This document shows, piece after piece, positions 10,887 to 22,600 of a stretch of 64,000 nucleotides of DNA; positions within the stretch are counted from its first letter, which is position 1, and every line of letters begins with the position of its first letter. The position numbers were made by a program, and so were the translations under genes. A model generated the notes under the pieces. The model did not search any database. It was not told the DNA's origin and was given only the letters and a program-made list of their open reading frames with translations. The DNA is from Nigrospora sphaerica (Eukaryota; Ascomycota; Sordariomycetes; Amphisphaeriales; Apiosporaceae), in NCBI GenBank assembly GCA_018287875.1, contig JAGVVL010000027.1:1550001-1614000 (forward strand). Direction: 5' to 3'.

Positions 10887-13800
10887 ATGACAGCGCTAAG
10901 GATCCTACACTGGAACACGCAGAAAAGCAAGAAAGCACAGATCCCGGCAGTTGATGCCATCTCCGAAGAGTACGACGTCCTGGCTATCCAAGAGCCCTGG
11001 CGAAACCCAAATATGCCGACCACCTACTGCCCGAGATCCTCTCCATACTACCTACTCTACGCAACCGAGGGAGGTAGGGCATGCATCTATATTAATAAGA
11101 AGTACACCCCAGCGCAGTGGACATACAAGGCGCAGCCAGACAGGTGTCACATCACAATCCAACTACCAGACGGTCCCATAACAGTCGTCTGCATATACTC
11201 GCCTCCCCTGGGTCCACCAGCAGATCGGACCTGCCCGCTATCGAAGCCCTGCATGCCGAACCCCAGCCAAGACGAACAGTCCTCGTGGGAGACTTCAACG
11301 TCCACCACCCCGTCTGGGGAGGATACAAAGTCCGACCCCATAGGGCAGCTGATAAGCTGCTCCAGCTAGCAGAATCCTGGAGACTCCAGCTGATCACACC
11401 CCTGGAACACCGACATGGACTCGAAGAGGGTGCATGGACTCCACGATCGACCTAGCGTGGGCCACGGACGATCTCCGAACTGCCTACGACGGGTACGCCC
11501 CATATGCTGGATCCGATCACCTCCCGCAGGTGATACGCGTGGCTGGACCCCATACAGACCGCCAAGACAGGCCACGACGCAGCTGGAAAACAGCTGACTA
11601 TGACCAGGCGCAGGCAGAAGCGGCATACCTACCACAGCCAGGGCGACTCGAGACACCAGAAGAAATCGATAGCTACACTGAAACGTTAACTAAGGAATTA
11701 ACTCGGATAGCCGACCTAGTTGCCCCCTCCGCTACTCTAAAGGGAGAGGCAAAGCCTGGTGGAACCGCGAGACAGAAGAAGCTATAGAGAAGGAGCGAAG
11801 AGCCCAGCGGATATGGCTTTCCGACAGGACGGACGTAGCTTGGCGAGCCCTCCGGCAGTCAACTCTCTCAAAGAAGAAAGCAATCCGAGAAGCCAAGACG
11901 GCGTCCTGGAGACATATGCTCCACGAGGCGTCTAGCCAGCCAGCTGGCGTCTGGAATATCGCGAGATGGGCAAGAACGGAAGGAGCAGCACCGCCGTTAC
12001 CCCCGGCAGTCCCTACACTCTACACACCGCGTGGCGAAGCAACGACCCATAAGGAGAAAACAGAGGCCTTCCGAGAGAGGTTCTATCCCCTCCCTAAGGC
12101 TACGTACACCGGCTTCCGAACAACGAACCGGCTCGCAGCGCCTCTCGATATGGACAGCAAGGCGACAGCAGAACAAGTCCAAGACGTCCTTACTAAGGCA
12201 GGCCAGTGGAAGGCACCTGGACCAGACCAGCTTCCGAACGGATTCCTTAAACGCCTAGGAAAGCCCCTCTTCCAGGCCTTGGCCTCCCTAGCGGAAGCGT
12301 GCTGGCATATAGGATACTATCCAAGAGCGTTCCGGAAAGCAGTCACCGTTATCCTCCGGAAGCCAGGAAAGCAGCCAAACGAGTATCACCAAGCCGGCGG
12401 ATGGAGACCTATCGCGCTGCTCAACACTATAGGGAAAGCGATCGAGAGCCTACTAGCGCAACGGCTAGCTAGCTTTGCCGAAGAGAACGGACTGCTCCCG
12501 GACGAACAGATGGGCAACCGGAAAGGCCGCTCCACGGAAACAGCCTTACGGTTGCTAACGGACCTAGTTCGTACAGCCTGGAAACATGGAGGCGCAGCAA
12601 CCCTTCTTTCGCTGGATATTTCGGGCGCTTTCGACTCGGTCGACCATGGAAGGCTCCTCGCTAACCTGCGAGCGCTAAGGGTCCCTATATGGACTATTAG
12701 CTGGATCCGAAGCTTCTTATCTAACCGGTCCACTACGCTATTCTTCGACAGCCAGGAATCGGACGAGATCCCAGTTCCGGCAGGCGTCCCGCAGGGCTCA
12801 CCCTTATCGCCCATCCTCTTCTGCCTCTATACAGCCGGTCTTTATAAGGCTCTCCGCGCTATACCAGGAATAGCTACTATAGCCTTCGCAGACGACACGA
12901 ACCTCGTGGGCTTCGGTTTGGACCCCGAGCAGACTTGCGAGCGGCTGGAAGCCGCTCACAGGATCTGTAAAGAATGGGCAGTCAGCCACGGCATGACCTT
13001 TGCAATCCAGAAATATCACCTAGTCCACTTCTCTCGAAGACGGAAAGGTCCGGACACAAAGATAGCCTTAGAAGGCCACGAAATCGAACCAGAAGACTCC
13101 TGCCGCGTCCTTGGCATCCAGGTGGATAGACGCCTCCGCTGGGACGTCCACATCCAGTCGATATCGAAGAAGATGGCGACGCAGGTCTATGCTCTAGACC
13201 GGATAGCCGGCTCGACATGGGGCGCGTCTCTCCAGCGAGCCCGCCAAGTCTATACAGCCGTCGTACGGTCTGCGATAGGCTATGGAGCTTCAGAGTGGCA
13301 CCGCCAGATCTCGAAAAATAGAGCCAAGGCACTTAACGACGTCCAGACAGAGTGCCTCCGAAAGGTCACAGGAGCTTTCAAAGCCACGGCCACTGCAGTA
13401 CTAGAAACGGAAGCTTACGTGTCCCCCTTAGACACGTGGCTCAACAGAAGGGTGGCGGCATCGGAAGAGAGGCTCCAACAGCCGCGTATCGCATCACTCA
13501 TCCAAGCAAGGTGCGATAGCGCAGCTAGATGGATCCTAACAAGACCGACTCGCCGGCGCAGACCGAAAGGCCCCGACGCTCCCGATCGTAAGAGGTGGCT
13601 AGACGAATGGCTAGCTGGAGACTCAGCATATAAGGCTGAGGAGAGAGACTGGCTTCAAAGATGGCAACAAGCGCAGCAAAATCGAACAGCACGAACCCCG
13701 ACAGCAACTAAGATGCCGCCAGACAAACACGTCCTCAAGCTCCATAAGGGACTCCATAAAGCCGAGAGCTCCATCCTCGTCCAAGCGAGGACTGGCAAGA

Positions 13801-14072
13801 TTGGGCTGCGAGACTTCCTTTTTAAGCGTAGGGTCCCGGGCTTCGACAGCCCCTGGTGCGTCTGTGGTCAGGGCAGGGAGACCGTCCGGCATATCCTCGT
13901 TTTCTGCCCACGGGAAAGAGAAAGACGAGAGCATCTCGTCCAAGCTCTAGGAGGACCGATAGACACGGACAGGATGCTCGACACCCCAGGAAAAGCAGGA
14001 ATTATCGCGAGATGGCTACTCCGCTCGCGTAGGCTGGACATGTTCCAGCTGGCGAATCAACTCATCAGCTAA
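10887..14072 (+). pseudogene. LINE B1 ORF2, endonuclease plus reverse transcriptase
   Basis: An exonuclease-endonuclease-phosphatase domain begins at LRILHWNTQKS (10893), with GDFNVHHPVWGG (about 11288) and SDHLPQ (about 11512). The RT domain follows with AFDSVDHGRLL (about 12628) and the catalytic FADD (about 12886), then a C-terminal finger CVCGQG...HILVFC (about 13858). The frame changes near 11213, 11445 and 11745, so the endonuclease is split from the RT. Copy B2 has breaks at the same three places, which means either a shared ancestor or a shared base-calling problem. The RT part alone (from 11916) is a 718-residue open frame. Confidence 0.85.
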
Positions 14073-14253
14073 GAAGCGGGCGCGCTGAGCCCGATCTCGG
14101 TATGGCAGGTCAAAGAGCAGATAGAAGCGGTGCGACGCAGCGGAACCTAGGTTTTTCACCCGGCCGGACGTCAGCCCGGAACGGTTTTCCTAGGCTAAGA
14201 TGCGCGGGGGGTCCTCATGGCCTAGATAGGTCGCTAGGTGTAAGAACAATAAT

Positions 14254-14530
14254 AATCTCCAGGTGGGTCCGGTCAGTCGTCAGCTAAATAAATAGTTTAC
14301 TACTCGGGTAAAGGCATAAAGAGCCACTTAGCATCCCGCTGTCCACTGTGTGCTCATCTTGCTAGCTATCCCGCCAGGCTACGAAGCTCGCTGCGTAGTT
14401 GCAGCATGACCATCTGTACCTTAAAACAAGGTGCCTGTCCTCGGCGTATGGTGACTTTGGCAAGCATGCGTGACAGCGACAAGCTAACTCGCCAGACCAG
14501 TTTGATACACAGCTTTATGCCTGCCTGGAA
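14254..14530. other. Target duplication and unassigned sequence
   Basis: 14254-14267 is the right-hand target duplication of LINE B1. The following 260 bp show no recognisable feature and separate B1 from another LINE fragment. Confidence 0.4.
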
Positions 14531-15192
14531 CCGGCGCAGACCGAAAGGCCCCGACGCTCCCGATCGTAAGAGGTGGCTAAACGAATGGCTAGCTGGAGAC
14601 TCAGCACATAAGGCTGAGGAGAGAGACTGGCTTCAAAGATGGCAACAAGCGCAGCAAAATCGAACAACACGAACACCGGCAGCAACTAAGATGCCGCCAG
14701 ACAAGCACGTCCTCAAGCTCCATAAGGGACTCCATAAGGCGGAGAGCTCTATCCTTGTCCAAGCGAGGACTGGCAAGATTGGGCTGCGAGACTTCCTTTT
14801 TAAGCGTAGGGTCCCAGGCTTCGACAGCCCCTGGTGCGCCTGCGGTCAGGGCAGGGAGACCGTCCGGCATATCCTCGTTTTCTGCCCACGGGAAAGAGAA
14901 AGACGAGAGCATCTCGTCCAAGCTTTAGGAGGACCGATAGACACGGACAGGATGCTCGACACCCCAGGAAAAGCAGGAATTATCGCAAGATGGCTACTCC
15001 GCTCTAGAAGGCTGGACATGTTCCAGCTAGCGAATCAACTTATCAGCTAGGAAGCGGGCGCGCTGAGCCCGATCTCGGTATGGCAGGTCAAAGAGTAGAT
15101 AGAAGCGGTACGACGCAGCGGAACCTAGGTTTTTCACCCGGCCGGACGTTAGCCCGGAACGGTTTTCCTAGGCTAAGATGCGCAGGGGGTCC
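14531..15192 (+). mobile_element. LINE B fragment (ORF2 C-terminus)
   Basis: Nearly identical to the last 680 bp of LINE B1, covering the ORF2 C-terminus with the CACGQG...HILVFC finger and stop at 15050. It lacks both the upstream RT and the terminal 40 bp plus AAT tail of B1, so it is deleted at both ends and is not a simple truncated insertion. Its right edge adjoins the broken aldo-keto reductase. Confidence 0.85.
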
Positions 15193-15287
15193 GACCGGTG
15201 CATATAGTATATATCCACCTAAGGCTCGTTAATAAAGGTTTAATCTTAAGACTTATAAAAGATACTACCGCGAGTAAAAGAACTTAC

Positions 15288-15590
15288 ACTCTTTACTTGA
15301 AGCTTTTTCAAGCTTTCTTTCCCTGCCTTTATTACCTCATCCTTTGTGGCGACCGTAGGACCAAAAGGTAAAGAACATTTCGTTGAGATAGTAAAATTAA
15401 AACTGCTTCCAGCACCTGCGTTACCTAGGAGCTCCTCACTCATAGGGTAACCTTGAGCTGTGTCGAGTTCGTCAATATTCATCTCCCGAATAGTACCGAG
15501 TGCCTGGCGAACTTCCTCCGCGGTCGAGCCCCAGGCGGTAATGATAGCAAAGCCGATAATGGACCTAGGCGGTGATAGGTGGGAAACCAT
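15288..15590 (-). pseudogene. Aldo-keto reductase, first exon only
   Basis: About 100 residues match the N-terminal third of an AKR barrel: the first strands, then ELDTAQGY-SEELLG, which contains the catalytic Asp and Tyr of the AKR tetrad, and an ISTK motif with the catalytic Lys. A consensus GTAAGT donor follows at 15287, so this is exon 1, but no downstream exon exists before the LINE fragment at 15192. The gene lost its 3' part, probably with the LINE rearrangement. It could once have belonged to the neighbouring cluster, since it sits next to the HR-PKS end. Confidence 0.6.
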
Positions 15591-16613
15591 GATGCGGGTA
15601 TTTGGCTATTGAAGGGAGGTAATAATATGTAAGGTGAAGGGAGGTTGATGGATTAATTAAAGAAGGAAGGAAACAGGAATGAAAGGAGGGAGGTGACTCC
15701 CTTATATATGTATATTTATGATAGCGACTGTGGCAAGAACGAATCCAATAGTGGTCTAGTGTCGATAATTATGCTTTAAATAAGATAAAAATAGATGTGT
15801 GAATTTTCTAATACATACTTCGAGTCCAGGGATACATTACGGAATTCTCCGGAAATCCGCCACCTCATGTAGAGTCAAGCGCTTTATCCTTCCTAACGAG
15901 TCCCATTTTAATTTAGGCACTAAACGGCATATTCCGTCGAATAGGCCAGGTAGTAAATAAGCTGATCAAGATTCAAACGCGGGAGAACATGCTGGGTAGC
16001 GACTTACGGATCCCGGGCGTAACGTCGTACTTGGCTTCACCCCGTTCGGCTTCTTAAATGTCCCCGAGACCCGGGCCCGTCCTTTAAATGCCGGCGTTAA
16101 AATGAAGTGTGGTAATTGGACCCTGGAAGAGAGGCCGCATCCCTACGTGGCACGGCCTTACATGCTCGTAATAAGCATGCTCGTAATAGTGTTACGACAC
16201 CGAGGACCCAATCTTAAAAAAGTGGCTGGGGCCCACACCAGCCAAAAGGAGATAAAAGGGCACCACAGGAAAGCTTCCATCGAACCAAGGATAACATTAC
16301 CAAAGGCAAGAAAAGAATCTTCCCAGTCGGGGAGGTTATGAAGGTCGCGTAACGGATCATAGGATCGCGGATTCAAGATGCACGATCCATTGATCCAAGG
16401 TAAGAACCCAAGGAATGGAGCTTTACCTTCTATTAGACTGTTAAATGTAAACAAGTAGTCGAACATGATCCTGAAAAATGCGTTCTCTCGTAGTCTACCC
16501 GTTTTATTTAGTAGTCCCCTTGGTTAAAACAGTAACTATGCACTCTGACTACACCCTGCCTGATATCCACGGGCCTGAGCGAGCCGGAGACGCCCGCCGA
16601 AAACGGCGATTGA
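15591..16613. other. Intergenic, AT-rich
   Basis: One kilobase without a supported gene. It holds a purine-rich stretch (about 15605-15690, with GGAGG/GAAGG repeats) that would have been the promoter of the aldo-keto reductase, and the 3' flank of the HR-PKS. Confidence 0.4.
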
Positions 16614-19600
16614 TTAGTGGGTTGCTTCTTCCGTGCTAATCACGACCAGTCGACTCCCTGCTACGATCTTTCGAGCCATCTGTACTATAGGCACGTGAGC
16701 TATAATTTCCAGGACCGATGTCTCGTATTTAAACTCCTTGGTAATCCAGTTCTTCATCTCCACAGCCACGAGAGAGTCAACGCCGTAGGTGTAAAGAGGG
16801 CGACCTTGGTCGATTTCTTCGGCCGGCACCTGTAGGGACCGAGACAAGACCCCAGAGATGGCACCACATACGATGCGTACGCGGTCCTCCGTCGTTTTCG
16901 CGCTCGCTAACTGCTGGCCGGGTGAATCCGTGGCCGCTTGACCGGCGGGCAGAGACGACTTCGGGCGACGGAGGGCGGAGAACTTGGGGTCTTTGGCAAA
17001 GGTGTCGGCCCACTGCCCAGCGTCGGCCTTGAACCCGGCCACGATCTGCGGGTTGGTGGTGCCCTGGTCATCGCCCATCTCCTGGCGGAGGGCCAGAGCT
17101 AACATGGTGTGAAACTCGCTCTCGCCGACAGCCACCGCTTGCCAGCGGGCGGCTACGCCGCCGTCCACAGCAGAAGCGTTCAGGCGGTCGGCGAACATTC
17201 CCACGTCGCGCACCGCCGCGAGGTCCAGGCTAACGGCCTTGAGCCCGCGCGCCCTCCGGTAGTGCGCCAATGCATCCTGGTAGTTGGTGCCGGCGCAGTA
17301 GTTGGCCTGGCCGGGATTCCCGAATATGCCCGAGAAGGAACTGAGCATAACGAAGAAATCCACGTCCCCCTGGAAGAGCTCGTGCAAGTTCCATGATCCC
17401 CGGATCTTAGGCCGCAAAGATTCTTTCCACTGCGCAAATGTCATGTTGGCAAACACGGCATCGTGCAGGACGCTGGCATTCTGTATCACGCCCCGAATGG
17501 GCGGCATCCCTTCTGGCACGGCCTGTACGGCAGCAGCAAGCGCCGCTGCATCGGAGACGTCACACTCGGTAATCCAGATTTGCACCCCGGCCGACTCTAG
17601 CTCCTCCACGAGCCTCTTGGCTTCCGATGACGACGTTCCAGCCCGCGAGAGGTAGCAGAGATACCGGGCACCACAGGCCACAAGAAGCTTCGACATGCTC
17701 CTCCCCAAGCCGCCCAGCCCACCGACAAGTAAATAGGACCGGTCCGGCGCCAGGCGCGCGAGGCTGCTGGCCGTCTTCAGTACCGGCACCGGGATTTCGT
17801 CCTCGAGAGATAGCGTGACTTTCCCCAGGTGTCGGCCCGTCTGGAGCAGTTTGAAGGCGGAGGTGACCTCGGCAAAGGGGAAGGTGACGATGGGGAGGGG
17901 TTTAATGACACCCCGGCGGACCAGATCAAAAGCACCGGCAAAGGCGGCCTCCAGGGCTGGGCGGTCCGAATCCCACATCTCGGCGATATTGATGGCCACG
18001 AAACTGGCGCCGCGCACGAAAGGACGCATCTCGAGCCCGTTGTTATCGAGCCCATCCTTGATGCCCAGCTCGACAAAGGTCCCCAGGGCGCGAGGCAGTT
18101 CCAACTCTCGCGCAGCAGCTCGCCGGCGAGCTGGTTAAGAACACAGTCAACGCCGCGGCCGCCCGTCGCCCGGCGGACGGCAGTGGCGAAGCTAGCGTCC
18201 CGCGAGTGGAGGATGCGGTCGTCGGAGAGGCCGTAGCGGTCGCGGAGCAGCGCGCGCTTGGCCGGCGACCCGGCGGTGGCGAACACGTCGAGCCCCAGGT
18301 GCCGCGCCACCTGCACGGCGCACTGGCCGACGCCACCGCCGGCCGCGTGGATGAGCACCGTCTGTCCCGGCCGCAGCCGCGCTCGCTCCGCCAGCGCGTA
18401 GTAGGCCGTTGTCGCCACCAGCGGCAGCGCTGCGCCCTCGTGGAACGACATGCCCTCCGGGAGCGTCTGGCACGCCGTGGCCGGCACCACCAGCCGCGTC
18501 GCGTGCGCCCCGGGCGCCGTGAAGCAGACTCGATCCCCAGACTTGAGGTCTCGGACCGCACCGCCCGTACGCACTACGAAGCCCGCAGCGTCGCGGCCGA
18601 GAACCTCGTCGGGAAGCTCGCCAAGCGCAGTCATCACGTCTCGGAAACTGGGGCACTCTGGTTAGCAGACGATCCAAACGGTCGGCGATAATAGGGTTAG
18701 GGGCAAAGGAAGAGCAGGATCAGAGACGGGGCAGGACTTACTTCACTCCTGTCGCCTTGATCTCGACCTCAACCTCGTCGTCGCCGAGTAGCGTGATTGG
18801 GCTCCTATCGGCCTCGAAGCGCAGCCCGTCGAGGGTGCCCACGTCCTTGATTCCCAGACGCAGGGGAATGCCGATCTCGCCGGGGAGCGTGGGCACGAGC
18901 CGCGCGGCCGCCACGTCATTGATCTCACGGTTCCAGGCCGGCTGCTCGACGAGGCGCACGACGTGCAGCCGCCCGCCGCGGAGGACGTACTCCATCTCGC
19001 CGGCCTCGGCATCGCGGATGGCGGCGGCCAGGACGCAGCACGCCTCTTTCGTCGTCGCCGGGCCCCCTCGCCCGGAGCGGCGCGTCCCAGGATCTCCGGA
19101 CCCGCGTGCACGGTGCGGAAGGCGAAACCGTCGCGCTCCGACCGCAGCACGCGCGCAACGCCCGTCACCACCGCTGCGGCCGGCCCCTCCAGCGCCGTCA
19201 GCCACCAGATTGGCGCGTCGCCTGCTAGAAGGCGCTGCAGTTTGGCGAAGTCCGCGTCTTCAAGCCGCTCGAGCAAGGCCTCGTCGAGCTCGGCTAGGCA
19301 CACCACGCTTGTCTGGTCGGTGAAGGACGGCAGCGGTTCGTCCCAGCGAAACCTCTGGACTTTGGCCTGCGTATCCGCTTCGAGTGTGCGAGCAAGCTGG
19401 TTTGCGAACGCGCAATCACTCCGCCTCTGGATTATGGCGATGGAGTGACCCGCTGGCTTCGATACTGAATCAGGATCTACCACTGCATCCCTGGACGGTT
19501 CCAGGCTCACGGCCCATTGTTCATCGTCGCTTTGAAGAGAAGTCAGTATGAGAAAACGCCCACGGGAAGCTAGAAGTTTGTGAAGGGACGCGGCCATCCC

Positions 19601-22600
19601 TTTGTGGGCCCCACCGCGGCAGACGATGAGGTCAAAAGGAGCAGTGGGTGGCGGGTCTTGGACCGGGTCGAAGTGTATGAAAGACGCGCCTGGAAGCTGC
19701 GCGCTCCACCGAGTCGAGGCTTGTTCCGCCGCTTCTGCGGTCATATAGGCACACGTATACACACTCGTTAGCGGCGGCTCTATTCCTGCTACTTTGCAGG
19801 CAGGAAGGTCAAAAAGGGACCCGAGCGGTGGCATGTTTTTGTCCGTTGTGTCGTCCTTGGCAGCCGGCGTGACCAGATCCAGAACCGACAGTCCCGGGCA
19901 TTCCAAAGCCATCGATGACATAACCTTATGCGTGAATCAATTCTTGTTAGCACGCCGGGCTCTCGACTACATAAAGGGAGAAGCGACCGCTGTTGTGACG
20001 TACCTGTTGAACCCGCAGCTCTGGAGACAGCTCTTCCATCCAGGCCTGCATTTGGCCGTCGGTCATGGCCCGGACGGCGGGCAGCCACTCCAGTCTGTGG
20101 CAGTACTGCCTGGACTCGGCCTCTTCCTGTTCGGGCGCGGCCACATCGCCAACGGGGGTCCAGCGCAGCCCGCGCATTTCCAGCAGAGGCTCGGACAGAT
20201 CTTCGGCCATCGCGAGACCATCGGCCACAGCGTCGCAAAGACCATGGCGGCGCGTTGCCGTGCACGTGTGGAGCACCGTCCCTGCTCGCCACGGCACGTT
20301 GACCCGCACATGTAGCTGTGCCAGGCCGCTGGGCATCATCAGGGCCCGCCGCAGCGGTGGCTGGGTCACGGCCGGAGATGCGCACTGCACCAAGGCGTCC
20401 AGCGTGATGGGGTGGACCACGTGCGGCCGGGACGCGCCGGCCTTGCGGCCGGGAGGCACAAAGGTCGATCCCGTGTCCGGCACCGTGATAGTTCCGCTCA
20501 TGTGCTGCCGGCCGCGGCGGATGTCGCTGAGCACCTGGAACGCCGGCCCGTGGTTGAGGTTCAGCCGATAGCAGCTGCCGTAGAAAGCGCGCGCATCCTG
20601 GGCGGAGATGCAGAGCGTTTCTCTCGTCTCTTGGTACTCGCGGCGGCACCCTTCGGCGTGAGCGTCTGCCTCTGAAGCCGGATGGGACCCCGGTTCAGCC
20701 TCGTATGTGACACGAATCAAGCCCTCGCAGTTCTGCCGGAACCCCTCGTCGGCGCTGGCCAGGGTAGAAATAGAGAAGCGAAGCCATCCGCCAGTACCCT
20801 TGCTCCCAGCGGCAGTTTGCAAAATCAAGGACGCTTCTATTTTGCCGTCAGCAGGGACCAGGCCGCCGCCTCGACGTTAAAGTCTCGGATAGTGAAACCC
20901 GAAATAGCTCTCTGCGCATCCGCAAGCTGGTGGGCGCCCTCAATGGCCATGCAGAGGAAGCCGGCGGCGGGATAGAGCACTTGGTTCTCGATACGATGGT
21001 CCAGGATCCACGGCTCTTCCGAAGGCCGCAGGTGCCCCCGCCAAACCCACGTGCTGGCCACAACCGAGGGCATGGGCGCGCCGATGAGGTCGCGGCGCGG
21101 CTGCGCCCGGTTGCGCAGCTCGTAGCTGAGGCGCGGCTCGGCCCAGAACGAATTTGCGTGGCTCCACGCGTAGGGAGGCAGGTCGGTGAGGGGCTTGCAG
21201 CTCGACGCCTCGTAGCCGTTGATGCGTGCCATACGGGCGGGGACACTCTGAGTGATGAGAAAGCCGGCGCAGTCCAGAGCAGCCTCCCAGCTGTTCCGGC
21301 CGCGAGATAACAGCGGGCGGTATTCAATGCCTTTGGCGCCGGCCTGTTTCACGATCTGGCCAATGGGCCCCTGGAGCGCTGAGTGCGGGCCGATCTCGAC
21401 CACAATGTCGACGCCGCCGGCCACCATGCCCGCAAAGGCGTCGGAGAAGCGAACGGGCATCCGCAGGTTGTCCCACCAATATCTCGGCGTGGCCATTTGG
21501 CGCTGGTTCATGAGGCGCCCCGAGACTGTCGAGTAGATACGCCGGTCCGCCACGCGCGCCGCCGGCGGCCGCAGCGGCGGAATGACAAAATGGGGTTTCG
21601 CCCTGTCGATATGGTGCGAATGGTATGCTGTCTTGACGCGGAGGCGACGCGAGAAGACACAGTCCCTGTTCAACATATCATGCAGGGACTCGACAGCTTC
21701 GGCGTCGCCTGAAAGCGTGACAGACTCGGCTGAGTTGATGCAGGCCACGACGACGCGGCCCGGTTTCACGGCTTCGATGTACGGCTGGGCTCCTTCTACC
21801 GACAAGCCGGCCGCCAGCATGGCACCCTTGGCATTTCCCGATTCCTGAGCCATCCGAGAGAAGGCGACGCCCTTAGTATACGAGATCCTCCAGGCGTCCT
21901 CGCGGGAGATGGCACCGGCGCAGTACGCAGCCGCCACCTCGCCGCTGGAGTGACCCACCACCGAAGACGGCGCGATGCCCCAGGAATGGAGCATCTGGAC
22001 CAAAGCAACTTGGAGAATTGTGGTGAGTGGCTGTGCGTAGGCCGGATCGTCCATGTTGCTACATGCTGCCTCACGCCCGAGTTCTTCCGAAGCAGACCAG
22101 GAGCATCCCATCTCGGTTTGGAGGAACAGATCAGCAGCCATGACACTCTCGGCAAAATCCTTGTCCCCCATGAGCTCGGCCCCCATTCTCGGCCATTGTG
22201 CTCCCTGGCCGGTGAAGACGAAGCCTAGGCGGGGTTCCTGACTTTTCTCCCTGGTAGGTAACACCAGGCCGGTGTCTTCCAGCGCCGCCCGAAGCCCACT
22301 AAGTGACGAGGCCACCACATGCCCGGCCCAAGGGAGGTGAGAACGTCGCTCGGCAAGCGTGTAGGACAGTCTCTCCAGGTACGCGCCCTCTGCCCCTTTG
22401 CCGTCCTCGACGCCGGGGTATGCTTCCAGGTGCTCTCGTAGGCGCCCTAGCTGGCGCTGAACTCCGTCCTTATCGTGCGCTTTGATGTGGAAGATTCTAG
22501 GTCTGTCTTGATTGGGTGCTGCGGGCGTCGGGACTGCATCTTCATGCGCTATCCGAGCCTGCCGGGAGAATGTCGAGAAGCTTTCAATAATGGCGTGGGC

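Larger units (their letters stand above)
9426..14253 (+). mobile_element. LINE (non-LTR retrotransposon) family B, copy B1
   Basis: A 4.8-kb element with two ORFs, a zinc-knuckle gag-like ORF1 and an endonuclease/reverse-transcriptase ORF2, ending in a short AAT tail and flanked by a 14-bp target duplication. The gene order and the C-terminal CCHC-type finger after the RT, without an RNase H domain, fit Tad/I-clade fungal LINEs. It is closely related to copy B2 (52047-56533) and to the 3' fragments at 14531, 62546 and 63318. It has only about 107 bp before ORF1, so the true 5' end may be missing. Confidence 0.9.
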
